Source: Hydrocarboniphaga sp. | GTDB taxonomy: Bacteria; Pseudomonadota; Gammaproteobacteria; Nevskiales; Nevskiaceae | DNA: 64,000 nt | Reading direction: 5' to 3' | Assembly: GCF_028291725.1 (NCBI RefSeq) | Contig: NZ_JAQGNT010000092.1 | Location: 81,990-145,989 of the forward strand | In this document: positions 48,330 to 56,793 of the stretch, in pieces | Layout: the number at the start of each line of letters is the position of its first letter | How positions within the stretch are numbered: position 1 is the first letter of the stretch | Made by a program: the position numbers and the translations under genes | The notes under the pieces: generated by a model | What the model saw: the letters and a program-made list of their open reading frames with translations, nothing else | What the model was told of the DNA's origin: nothing | Databases searched by the model: none

Positions 48330-48494
48330 CTAGTCCGCTGGATCATTGGAATTGGCGGTGAGGGACGCCCGAGGCGGGCGCGATGCAAGGCGCAAAGCGC
48401 AGCGATACCCGTAGGTATCGCGAGCATTTGCAACGCAGCAGCGCGCCCGCATCGGGTGGACAGCACCGTCGATTTCAGTGATTCAGTGGACTAG
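48330..48494 (+). repeat. 165-bp structured repeat element, copy B (MITE-like)
   Basis: The terminal inverted repeat is CTAGTCCGCTGGATC (48330-48344) against GATTCAGTGGACTAG (48480-48494), with two mismatches. The central hairpin has GCGATACC (48402-48409) and GGTATCGC (48414-48421) with a CGTA loop. An outer stem is formed by GCGGGCGCG near 48374 and CGCGCCCGC near 48442. It aligns to the reverse complement of copy A (7748-7915). Five of the paired positions differ by compensated changes. It begins 9 bases after atpG. Confidence 0.8.
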
Positions 48495-48499
48495 GACCT

Positions 48500-48529
48500 C
48501 GCCCTGCTGTCCGATGGCGGAGCAGGGCG
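48500..48529. terminator. Hairpin between convergent genes
   Basis: CGCCCTGCT (48500-48508) and AGCAGGGCG (48521-48529) form a 9-bp stem with a 12-base loop. It lies just beyond element B and 11 bases from the stop of the minus-strand gene at 48541. It is a candidate terminator for either direction; no T-run is seen. Confidence 0.5.
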
Positions 48530-48540
48530 CGGTTCCCGGT

Positions 48541-49068
48541 TTACGGGCTGCCGTGGGTCTTCTGGGTGGTGTTGCCGTTGGCGTCGGTCTTGGTCACGGT
48601 GCGTGAGTAGCCCTCGCCCTGGCTGCCACTGGCGCTGACGCTGCGGCTGGCGCCGCTGGCCGTGGCGGTACTGGTGTCGCGGTTGTAGCTGCCGTTGCCG
48701 GCGCTCACCGATCCGCTATGGCTGGCGCCGTAGGCATTGCTGCCCGAAACCGTGCGCTGGTAGCCGCCGGCCTGAGTCGCGCTGGCATCGACGCTGCGCG
48801 AGCCGCCGTTGGCGCGGCTGGTACTGGACTGGCGGCTGTAGCCGTTGCCGCCACCGGCATTGATGGCGCTGTTGTGCGTGCCGCCGTTGACGCCGGTGGT
48901 CTGCGCCGAGCGCTGATAGCCCAGGCCCTGTGCGCCCTGCGCCTGTACGCTGCGATCCACATAAGGACCGGAATGGCTGCGTGAGCGCTGGCCGGCTTCG
49001 GCCTGGGTGGCGATCAGCGAGGCGACGGCGAGGCTGCCGATGAGGATGAAACGCTTGTGCTTGTTCAT
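48541..49068 (-). CDS. Exported Ser/Gly/Thr-rich repeat protein
   Basis: This 175-residue protein has a signal peptide (HKRFILIGSLAVASLIATQA, cut before EAG). The mature part has very low complexity: blocks of about 16-20 residues with GYQR/GYSR, then NGG or ASGAS, then SRSV/THNS recur six or so times. There is no cysteine. The composition suggests an extended, disordered surface or periplasmic protein. It is encoded next to a Spy-like protein (52 bases apart) and both are divergent from a two-component system. I cannot name a family. Confidence 0.75.
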   Translation of the reverse strand: MNKHKRFILIGSLAVASLIATQAEAGQRSRSHSGPYVDRSVQAQGAQGLGYQRSAQTTGVNGGTHNSAINAGGGNGYSRQSSTSRANGGSRSVDASATQAGGYQRTVSGSNAYGASHSGSVSAGNGSYNRDTSTATASGASRSVSASGSQGEGYSRTVTKTDANGNTTQKTHGSP

Positions 49069-49120
49069 GTGAATGACTCCATTGAGTAAGGTGATAGACG
49101 CTGCGGGTGGGGGATGCTGA

Positions 49121-49576
49121 TCAGCCGGCGCCGAGGCTTGCTTCGGCGCGCTTGTGCAGCAGGCTCTGCATGCGCGTCAGCCGGGTGGCGAGGAAGCTGC
49201 GCATCTGCGCCTGCTGGGCCGGCGTGGCGTCGGCGTAGAACGCCTGGGCCATGCTGTGGATGCGCTCGCGATCCGCCTTCATCTGCGGGTCGGGTTCCGG
49301 CATCGCCAGACGGCTGAGGTCGGCGCCCGGCGTTTTGAGCGTGCTGATCGCAGCGGACAGGCGCTGGTCGGCATGCCGCAGGCCGTGGCTGCGTGCCTGC
49401 GCGGTGGCGTCGATGATCTGCTGCCATTGCGACTCCTGCGCGGCGCTCAGCTGCATCTCGTTGCCCAACTCGGTGAGTTGCGCGGCGGGGTTGGAACGAG
49501 AGAGGGCCTCGGCGGCGCCGTAGACGCCGAGGCCGGCGGCGGCAATGGCGACGACGGCCCAGGTTTTCTTGTTCAT
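49121..49576 (-). CDS. Periplasmic Spy/CpxP-like (LTxxQ) protein
   Basis: This 151-residue protein has an N-terminal signal or anchor (TWAVVAIAAAGLGVYGAAEA). Its helical mature region contains LSAAQESQWQQIIDATAQ and ATPAQQAQMRSFLATRLTRM, the LTxxQ-like repeats of the Spy/CpxP family of periplasmic chaperones. A GGGGA-like site precedes the ATG. It is divergent from an OmpR/EnvZ-type system, the same sort of arrangement as cpxP beside cpxRA, so it may be a target or modulator of that system. Confidence 0.8.
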   Translation of the reverse strand: MNKKTWAVVAIAAAGLGVYGAAEALSRSNPAAQLTELGNEMQLSAAQESQWQQIIDATAQARSHGLRHADQRLSAAISTLKTPGADLSRLAMPEPDPQMKADRERIHSMAQAFYADATPAQQAQMRSFLATRLTRMQSLLHKRAEASLGAG

Positions 49577-49792
49577 CGGGGAACTCCCAACTGTGGATGA
49601 ATCGGTCGCGCGGTGCCGTTTTCAGCGGCGCCGTGCTGTTTTGCGGACGGCCCAAATTAGCCCACGGCAAGCGTCGCAAGGTGAGCGCACCGGCACATCC
49701 GATGAGCCTTGGTTAGTGCCCCGCGAGTCTGTAACCCGCGCTAACAAAGCCTGCTCTGGCGCCCACCACCGTGGCCGGGCTCTAATCGGCGC

Positions 49793-50527
49793 ATGAATGC
49801 AAACCGGCTCGCCGAGCGTCGTCCGCTGGTGTTCGTCGTCGATGACGACACCGAACTACTGGCGATGCTCGACCAATACCTCACGCGCCACGGCATGGAG
49901 GCGATGACCGCGGCCAGTGCCGACGAAGCGCTGCGACGGCTGCCGCGGCGCCGGCCCGATCTGCTGGTGCTGGACCTGATGCTGCCGGGCACCGATGGCC
50001 TGGCCGCGCTGCGGCGGCTGCGTGCGGACGGCGACGATCTGCCGGTGATCCTGCTCACCGGCCGCGACGAGGACATCGACCGCATCCTCGGCCTGGAGAT
50101 GGGCGCCGACGACTATCTGGGCAAGCCCTTCAATCCGCGCGAGCTGCTGGCACGCATCCAGGCGGTGCTGCGCCGTCGTGGCGGCCTGCCGGGCGGCACG
50201 CCGGTGGTGGACGGCGAGCGCATCGCCATCGGCGGCGCGCTGCTGGATACGGCCAGCCGCACGCTGATCCGCGACGGCATCACGCAGGCGCTCTCGACCG
50301 CAGACTTCGCGCTGCTGCAGGCGCTGATCGGCCACGCCGGCCGGCCGCTGACGCGCGAACGCCTGATCGAACTCACGCGCGGCGGCTCCGACGCCGACTG
50401 CACCGAGCGCGCCATCGACGTGCGCGTGCTGCGCCTGCGACGGCTGATCGAGGACCATCCGCAGTTGCCGCGGCTGATCCAGACGGTGCGCGGCGTCGGC
50501 TACGTTTACGTGCCGGCGTCGGCATGA
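49793..50527 (+). CDS. OmpR-family response regulator
   Basis: This 244-residue regulator has a receiver (VFVVDDDTELLAMLDQYLTR; acceptor Asp in LLVLDLMLPGTDGL; Lys in DYLGKPFNPREL). The C-terminal winged helix contains LLQALIGHAGRPLTRERLIE and ERAIDVRVLRLRRLIEDHPQ, ending VRGVGYVYV. Its stop overlaps the kinase start by ATGA. The divergent 217-base region to the Spy-like gene should hold its promoter and probable binding sites. Confidence 0.95.
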   Translation: MNANRLAERRPLVFVVDDDTELLAMLDQYLTRHGMEAMTAASADEALRRLPRRRPDLLVLDLMLPGTDGLAALRRLRADGDDLPVILLTGRDEDIDRILGLEMGADDYLGKPFNPRELLARIQAVLRRRGGLPGGTPVVDGERIAIGGALLDTASRTLIRDGITQALSTADFALLQALIGHAGRPLTRERLIELTRGGSDADCTERAIDVRVLRLRRLIEDHPQLPRLIQTVRGVGYVYVPASA

Positions 50528-51828
50528 GCGCGGAGCCGGGGCGGTGGCGGATCGGCCTGCCGCGTACGCTGGCCGGGCGCCTGCTGCTGACGCTGACACT
50601 GGCGCTGCTGGGCAGCTATGTGCTGCTGTTCCTGCTCTGGCGCGTGCAGGTGGATTCCACCGTCGCGCCGATCGCGCAGGGCCTGCAACTGGTGGTGGAG
50701 AGCCTGCGCGAGGATCTGCGGCGCCTGCCACCCGATCAGCGCGCGGCCTGGATTGCGCAGCGCAACGCCAGGGGCGATCTGCAGCTGGAGGTCGATGCCG
50801 GGCCGGTGGCGATCAGGCCGCGCTCGCTGCTGACGCGTGCGCTCGAACAGCGCGTACAGGACAAGCTCGGCGCCGACGTGGCGCTGAGTGTCCAGCGCCT
50901 GCCGGTGCAAGCCCTGCGGCTGAGTTTCGGCGCCGCGGGAACGCGCTATGCCGTCACCCTGCCAGTCTCGCGTGCGATGCGCGGCTGGCCGCTACTGGGC
51001 TTACTCATTTCACTGGGTGGCTTGCTGTGGGCGGCTTTGGCGTTTGTAATCTGGCAGGTCCACCGGCCCTTGCGTCAGGTCACGGCGGCGCTGACGCTTA
51101 GCCGCGAGCGCGTGGAGCCGCTGACGATGCCGGCCAGTACGCCGACCGAGTTTCGCGTCTTCGCCGATCAATACAACGCCATGGCCGGGCGGCTGGCCGC
51201 GCAGGAGCAGGAACGCCGCTTGCTGCTGGCCGGGGTCTCGCACGATCTGCGCGCGCCGCTGACGCGGCTGCGGATGCGCGCCGAGCTGCTCGACGACACC
51301 GTGGCGGCAGCGGCGCTGGCCCGCGACGCCGAGTCGATGCGCCGCATCATCGACCAGTTTCTGGACTACCACCGCGATCCGCGCATCGCGCCGCGCGTGG
51401 ACGTGGCGGCGCTGCTGGCGCGCGTGGTGCAGAGCTTCGCCGGCCTCGGCCACGCGCTCGTCGCAACTGGCATCGAAGCGCCGCTATACGCGGCCACCGA
51501 CGCGCTGGCCTTGGAGCGCGTGCTGGGCAACCTGATCGACAACGCGCTGGCGCATGGCGCGCCGCCTGTGGAAGTGGAACTGCAGCGCGAGGCGTCCACG
51601 CTGCGGCTCAGCGTGCGCGATCGCGGCCCCGGCATCGCCGGGCAGGAGATTGCGCGCCTGCTGCGGCCGTTCGAGCGGCTCGACAGCGCGCGCAGCGCGC
51701 AGGGGCATTGCGGACTGGGGCTGGCGATCGTCGCGCGGCTGGTCGAGCAACTGGGCGGTCACCTGGCGATATGCAATGCCAGCGGCGGCGGGCTTAGCGC
51801 CACCGTGGAACTGCCGCTTGTGGATTGA
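50524..51828 (+). CDS. EnvZ-type sensor histidine kinase
   Basis: This 434-residue kinase has two membrane segments (LLLTLTLALLGSYVLLFLLW near residue 20 and LGLLISLGGLLWAALAFVIW near 160), a periplasmic domain of about 110 residues between them, HAMP, His240 in AGVSHDLRAPLTRLRMRAEL, and ATP-binding boxes RVLGNLIDNALAHG, DRGPGIA and GLGLAIVARLVEQLG. It is coupled to the OmpR-type regulator before it. The Spy-like neighbour suggests envelope-stress sensing; the signal is unknown. Confidence 0.95.
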   Translation: MSAEPGRWRIGLPRTLAGRLLLTLTLALLGSYVLLFLLWRVQVDSTVAPIAQGLQLVVESLREDLRRLPPDQRAAWIAQRNARGDLQLEVDAGPVAIRPRSLLTRALEQRVQDKLGADVALSVQRLPVQALRLSFGAAGTRYAVTLPVSRAMRGWPLLGLLISLGGLLWAALAFVIWQVHRPLRQVTAALTLSRERVEPLTMPASTPTEFRVFADQYNAMAGRLAAQEQERRLLLAGVSHDLRAPLTRLRMRAELLDDTVAAAALARDAESMRRIIDQFLDYHRDPRIAPRVDVAALLARVVQSFAGLGHALVATGIEAPLYAATDALALERVLGNLIDNALAHGAPPVEVELQREASTLRLSVRDRGPGIAGQEIARLLRPFERLDSARSAQGHCGLGLAIVARLVEQLGGHLAICNASGGGLSATVELPLVD

Positions 51829-51854
51829 GCCTTAGTTCCAACACGGTTCACTTT

Positions 51855-51941
51855 GTCGCGTAGTCGCGTAGTCGCGTAGGGCGGGAGGAGCGCAGCGTAT
51901 CCCGCCGTCTTGTCGCGAAAGGCAGGATGCTCCCGCCCTAC
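51855..51941. repeat. Triplicated 8-mer and palindrome after the kinase gene
   Basis: GTCGCGTA occurs three times head to tail (51855-51878). It runs into an inverted repeat with arms GTAGGGCGGGAG (51876-51887) and CTCCCGCCCTAC (51930-51941). The arrangement resembles other REP-type intergenic repeats in this window and may end the kinase transcript. The rest of 51829-52120 shows no gene. Confidence 0.6.
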
Positions 51942-52120
51942 AACTCCGCGTTAACTGAACGGTATTGGCTTCAATTCCGACCCTGTGTTGCCGCTCCCCG
52001 AAAAGCAACCACCTGAAAGCAAACGAGCAAGCTGAACGCGCGGGCGCGGCCACCGGACGCTGGTATGGTTAAGCCGCTACCCGAGTTCGTAACAGCCACG
52101 CGTGCTGACGGAGAGACATC

Positions 52121-55100
52121 GTGAACCAGACCAGCGCCCCTGCTGCCGGACGGATTCTCGTCGGCCATTCCGGAATGCGCGTGGAGCTGACTGCGACGGG
52201 AGCGATCCGCCACTTCGATTGTGATGGCCTAGCGCTGGCCCTGTTTGTCGGCAATGAAATCGACGGCAGCGTCGGCAATGTTTTTCTGCGCCGCCTCGGC
52301 GACCGTGTCGAGTCGACACCGCTGCTGGGGCCGTCCAGCGCGACGAGATTTCGCATACAGGGCCCCGAGCATGCCATCGTCGGGTTTGGCGAATGGCTCG
52401 GCATCCGCTACTCGATCTCGCTGGTACTGTCGAAGACCGCGCCCGCGTGGTTCTGGCATGTCTGCCTTGAAAACCACAATGCGACGGCGCAGCTCCTCGA
52501 TCTCAGCTACGCGCAGGACGTGGCGCTCGCGCCGTACGGCGCGGTCCGTCTGAACGAGTTTTATGTCAGCCAGTATCTGGACCACACACCGCTGTTGCAT
52601 CCCGAGCAGGGCCAGCTCATCGCCACGCGCCAGAACCAGGCGGTAGACGGCCGCAATCCCTGGAGTCTGATCGGCTCGCTGCGCTCCGGGGCATCTTTCG
52701 CGACGGACGCCCTTCAGTTCCACGGATTGGCGATACGCAGCGGAGCAAGCCCGGTCGGCCTCGCCGGCGATTTGCCGAGCCGGCGCCTGCAGCATGAGCA
52801 TTCCCTGGTGGTGATCCGCGACGCGACGATTCAACTCGCGGCGGGCGGCCGCATCGACGCGGGCTTTTTCGGCGCTTATTGGGCCCATCATCCTGAAGCC
52901 ACTTCCGACGCCGATCTGCAGCGAGTGAGCGAAGTGCTGTCCCTCGCCGAAGCGAAGCCGGGCGAGATCGACTCCGGTGGTCCCGTTGACGAGACATCCT
53001 CGGCCACTCTCTTCAGCACGGCGCCGCTGCTGAGCACCCTGGACCTGGACGAAGCCGCATTGAACGCCTCGTTTCCGGCGCCGTGGCGGCACGAGGAATC
53101 AGGCGACAGCGGCCAGCTTCTGTCGTTCTTTCACGGTACGGTTCGCGATGCCGGCGGCCACGTCGTCATGCCTGCGAAAGAGCTGAACACGCTACGGCCG
53201 CATGGCCACCTGTTGCGTACCGGCCAGCATCTGACGCCCGACGAGTCCGCGCTGACCTCGACCGCGTGGATGTCCGGCGTCTTCCATTCGCTGCTGACCC
53301 AGGGGCACGTCAGCATCAACCGCCTGCTCTCGACCATGCATAGTTACCTCGGCCTGTTCCGTACACATGGCCAGCGGGTGTTCGTGGAGATCGGCGGCTG
53401 CTGGCAGCTGCTGGGCATACCCTCCGCATTCGAAATATCGAGCGAGTCCTGCCTGTGGATCTATCGGCATGAAGTGGGCGAGATTCGAGTGCGCTCCGAA
53501 GCGCACAGCACCCCTCATGAGCTGAGGCTTTCCATCGATGTGGTCTCCGGGCCTGCGCTGCGATGCCTGATTTCTCATCACATCGCGCTCAATGGCGACG
53601 ATGGCAGCACACGGGGCGCGGCGCTGTGGCGACAGGAAGGGCAGGACATCGTCATCACGGCGGCAAAGGACTCGGACGTGGGCCGTCGTTTTCCGAACGG
53701 CAGCTTTCGGATCGCAGCGCGAGCGGGAACTCGATTCGAGACGATCGGAGGTGACGAACTGCTTTTTCTGGATGGCCAATCGCGCCAGGAGCCGTTCATC
53801 TGCATCGTAACCACGCCGGCGACGAGCCTCGGACTACGAATCCGCGGCGACCTGGTAGACGAAGGCAGCGAGGCCCCGCTACGGGTCGGCCATGGCGAGG
53901 ATCTGATCCCGCCACTTTGCCTGCACATGCAGGCAACCAGCCCGCTATCCGAGCCACTGGCGCGCCTCGCCGATATCGCACCCTGGCTCACCCACAACGC
54001 GCTGGTTCACTATCTTTCGCCGCGAGGACTGGAGCAGTACTCCGGGGGCGGCTGGGGCACGCGGGACGTCTGCCAGGGCCCGGTGGAAATGCTGTTCGCG
54101 CTCGATCGGGTGCAGCCGATACGAGACCTGCTGTTGCGCGTGATGCGCCAGCAGAATGCCGACGGCGACTGGCCCCAGTGGTTCATGTTCTTCGAACGCG
54201 AGCGCGACATCCGTCCAGGTGACTCACACGGGGATATCGTGTTCTGGCCGCTGCTGGTACTCGGCCAATATCTGATCGCATCGGGTGATGGCGATCTGCT
54301 GGATGAGCCGGTTCCTTATTTCGACGCCGGAGACCGCGGCACGCTATGGGAACACATGCAGCGCGCACTGGCGCTGATCGAGAGACGCGTCATTCCGGGG
54401 ACGTCTCTCGCGGCCTACGGGCACGGCGATTGGAACGACTCGCTACAACCAGCAGACCCGGCGCAGCGCGAGCGCCTCTGCAGCGCCTGGACGGTCACGC
54501 TACACGTGCAGACCTTGACCACGCTGGCGCGCGGCTTGCGCGCGGTCGCGCGCTCAGAGGCCACCGCTGCCGCCGCTGCCCTGGAGCGCCGTGTCGAGCC
54601 CGTGCGTCACGATTTCCAAAAGTTTCTGGTCGCGGACGGCGTGCTCACCGGATACGCGCACTTCGAAGACGGCGGCCAGGTCCGCCAGCTTCTGCACCCG
54701 CGCGACACCACCACCGGCGTGCGCTACAGCGCGCTCGCCATGGTCCACGCGATTCTCGAAGATCTGTTCACGCCCGAGCAGACGCGCGAGCATCTGCAAT
54801 TGCTGGCGACGCAACTGAGCGGACCTGACGGCTTGCGACTGTTCGATCGCCCCATGCGATATCGCGGCGGCCCGCAGCAGCTGTTTCAGCGCGCAGAGAG
54901 CGCGACCTATTTCGGGCGCGAGATCGGCCTGATGTACATGCACGCGCATCTGCGTTACGCGCAGGCCCTGGCTCATGTGGGCGATGCGGAAGCATTCTTC
55001 CATGCGCTCTGCCAGACCAATCCCATCGGCATTCGCTCCCTGGTGCCGAGCGCGACGCTGCGCCAGGCCAACTGCTACTACTCGAGCTCCGATGCCGCGT

Positions 55101-55513
55101 TCGACGATCGCTACCAGGCGAGCGCCGAATACGAGCGGGTGGGGCGCGGAACCGTCCCGCTCGATGGCGGCTGGCGCGTATATTCCAGCGGCGCCGGCAT
55201 TGCGCTGGGGCTGATCCTGCGGCGATTCCTGGGCCTCAGCGTGGAGTGGGATCGGGTGAGCATCGATCCCGTGATCCCGCCGGCCCTCGACGGAATGCGA
55301 GTCGACACCCGGCTCATCGGCCGGCCATTGGAAGTCCGCTATGCAGTCCGCGGTTCTGGCAGTGGCGTGAGCAAGCTGGTATTGAACGATCGGCCTCTGC
55401 CCTTCACATCAGGCGCCAATCCACACCGGCGCGGCGCCGCACTCATCGACCGAGCGGTCCTCGCCGGGCGTCTGCAGGAGCAGGGCAACGTGCTGAATAT
55501 CGACGTCGGCTAA
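52121..55513 (+). CDS. GH94-family phosphorylase, 1,2-beta-oligoglucan phosphorylase-like
   Basis: This 1130-residue cytoplasmic protein is of glycoside hydrolase family 94. The (alpha/alpha)6 catalytic part shows YSGGGWGTRDVCQGPVEMLF, QQNADGDWPQWFMFFERE, DSHGDIVFWPLLVLGQYL, TLWEHMQRALALIERRV, and YGHGDWNDSLQPADP. These match the GH94 blocks in order. N-terminal beta-rich domains take up about 550 residues. The length of about 1,100 and the lack of membrane segments fit 1,2-beta-oligoglucan phosphorylases better than the 2,800-residue cyclic glucan synthases. It stands alone. Substrate is inferred. GTG at 52121 with GGAG nearby. Confidence 0.82.
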   Translation: MNQTSAPAAGRILVGHSGMRVELTATGAIRHFDCDGLALALFVGNEIDGSVGNVFLRRLGDRVESTPLLGPSSATRFRIQGPEHAIVGFGEWLGIRYSISLVLSKTAPAWFWHVCLENHNATAQLLDLSYAQDVALAPYGAVRLNEFYVSQYLDHTPLLHPEQGQLIATRQNQAVDGRNPWSLIGSLRSGASFATDALQFHGLAIRSGASPVGLAGDLPSRRLQHEHSLVVIRDATIQLAAGGRIDAGFFGAYWAHHPEATSDADLQRVSEVLSLAEAKPGEIDSGGPVDETSSATLFSTAPLLSTLDLDEAALNASFPAPWRHEESGDSGQLLSFFHGTVRDAGGHVVMPAKELNTLRPHGHLLRTGQHLTPDESALTSTAWMSGVFHSLLTQGHVSINRLLSTMHSYLGLFRTHGQRVFVEIGGCWQLLGIPSAFEISSESCLWIYRHEVGEIRVRSEAHSTPHELRLSIDVVSGPALRCLISHHIALNGDDGSTRGAALWRQEGQDIVITAAKDSDVGRRFPNGSFRIAARAGTRFETIGGDELLFLDGQSRQEPFICIVTTPATSLGLRIRGDLVDEGSEAPLRVGHGEDLIPPLCLHMQATSPLSEPLARLADIAPWLTHNALVHYLSPRGLEQYSGGGWGTRDVCQGPVEMLFALDRVQPIRDLLLRVMRQQNADGDWPQWFMFFERERDIRPGDSHGDIVFWPLLVLGQYLIASGDGDLLDEPVPYFDAGDRGTLWEHMQRALALIERRVIPGTSLAAYGHGDWNDSLQPADPAQRERLCSAWTVTLHVQTLTTLARGLRAVARSEATAAAAALERRVEPVRHDFQKFLVADGVLTGYAHFEDGGQVRQLLHPRDTTTGVRYSALAMVHAILEDLFTPEQTREHLQLLATQLSGPDGLRLFDRPMRYRGGPQQLFQRAESATYFGREIGLMYMHAHLRYAQALAHVGDAEAFFHALCQTNPIGIRSLVPSATLRQANCYYSSSDAAFDDRYQASAEYERVGRGTVPLDGGWRVYSSGAGIALGLILRRFLGLSVEWDRVSIDPVIPPALDGMRVDTRLIGRPLEVRYAVRGSGSGVSKLVLNDRPLPFTSGANPHRRGAALIDRAVLAGRLQEQGNVLNIDVG

Positions 55514-55543
55514 GGCGAACGACGCTAACGTGTGTCCGCGCCG

Positions 55544-55636
55544 ATGTTGGGGTTCGCTACGCTCACCCCAACCTACACACTGCAGCGTCGATACATTGGT
55601 TGAGTAGGTTGGGGTGAGCGCAGCGAACCCCAACAT
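55544..55636. repeat. REP-like palindrome (GTAGGTTGGGGTGAGC type), long form
   Basis: Two 33-bp arms (55544-55576 and 55604-55636) are inverted with 32 of 33 matches. Each contains GTTGGGGTTCGC and CTCACCCCAACCTAC or their complements. They are of the same family as 20253-20310. It begins 30 bases after the GH94 stop. The rest of the 309-base gap to 55823 holds no gene. Confidence 0.8.
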
Positions 55637-55822
55637 GTGTCCGCTGATACGCCGCGCAGTCGCCTGCATTGAGCTTCGCGAGCACGCGGTTCGTCGGCTC
55701 CCAAAGCATTCCAGCCATTCCAAGCCGCGGCTGGTCGCAGGGCGTGCCGATTGCGCCCCGGCCCTGGCCACACTCTGATCCATGCGCCAATCAGCGCGTA
55801 CCAACGCCAGGATCAGACGCCC

Positions 55823-56719
55823 ATGACTATACAATCCCGTGCTGCCTTCCGCTCCGCGGTTCTGCATCACTTATGCGATCCGCTCGCCGGCACTCGCCCC
55901 GAATCGGCGGGTCGCGGCGGCTCGATCTCGTCCGCAGGTGCGGCAGCGGCATTGAACGCAGCGGCCACCCTCTGGTTCGTCGTCGCCGTGTTCGGGCAGT
56001 GGGTGTTTGCCGCCTATGTCGCCGTCTTTTACGGACGCGCGGCGGTGCAGGGCGAGTTCGAGACCTGGAACAAGGTGATGCCGGCCGGGTACATATCCGG
56101 CCACACGATGCACAACCTGATCCTGGCGCTGCACCTGACATTCGTGGTGGTGATCCTCTTCGGCGGCGCACTGCAGCTGACGCCGGCCGTGCGTCGGCTA
56201 TGGCCGCGGTTTCACCGATGGAACGGGCGCGTCTACCTGTTCTCGGCCTTGCTGCTGAGCGTCGGCGGGCTGTACATGGTGTGGACGCGAAATACCGGCG
56301 GGGACGTGTGGCAACACCTGTCGACCAGCATCAACGCGCTGCTGATCATCGGCTGTGGCGCAATGGCCCTGCGCTATGCGCTGGCCCGCAATTCCGACCT
56401 GCATCGCCGCTGGGCGCTGCGGCTGTTCCTGGTCGTCGGCGGGGTCTGGTTCTTCCGCATCGGCCTGATGTTCTGGATCCTGGTGAACCGCGGCCCGGTC
56501 GGCTTCGATCCGCATACCTTCCGCGGGCCGGCGCTGACGATCATCGCCTACAGCCAGTACCTGGTGCCGCTGGCGGTACTCGAGCTTTACTTCCATGCCC
56601 GCGACCGCGCCGGGCCACGAGGACGTGTCGCGATGGCGTCGGCGCTGGTGGTACTGACCTTGATGACGGCGACCGGCATCTTCGCGGCATCGATGATGAT
56701 GTGGCTGCCGCGGCTGTAG
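55823..56719 (+). CDS. DUF2306 membrane protein
   Basis: This 298-residue inner-membrane protein has about eight hydrophobic segments. It shows HTMHNLILALHLTFVVVILF, the conserved FHRWNGRVYLFSALLLSVGG, LHRRWALRLFLVVGGVWFFR and a C-terminal TMTATGIFAAS-like helix. These fit DUF2306 (predicted membrane protein with histidines). I chose the ATG at 55823; the frame extends left to 55751 without membrane or family sequence. It lies 74 bases before the LytS-type kinase on the same strand and may be co-transcribed. Function unknown. Confidence 0.8.
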   Translation: MTIQSRAAFRSAVLHHLCDPLAGTRPESAGRGGSISSAGAAAALNAAATLWFVVAVFGQWVFAAYVAVFYGRAAVQGEFETWNKVMPAGYISGHTMHNLILALHLTFVVVILFGGALQLTPAVRRLWPRFHRWNGRVYLFSALLLSVGGLYMVWTRNTGGDVWQHLSTSINALLIIGCGAMALRYALARNSDLHRRWALRLFLVVGGVWFFRIGLMFWILVNRGPVGFDPHTFRGPALTIIAYSQYLVPLAVLELYFHARDRAGPRGRVAMASALVVLTLMTATGIFAASMMMWLPRL

Positions 56720-56793
56720 CGGACGGCTCCTGAATCACGGGTTGCCACAAGCCGCAGCAGCCCGCACCGGCGATTCGTTGCTATCGTCACGCC

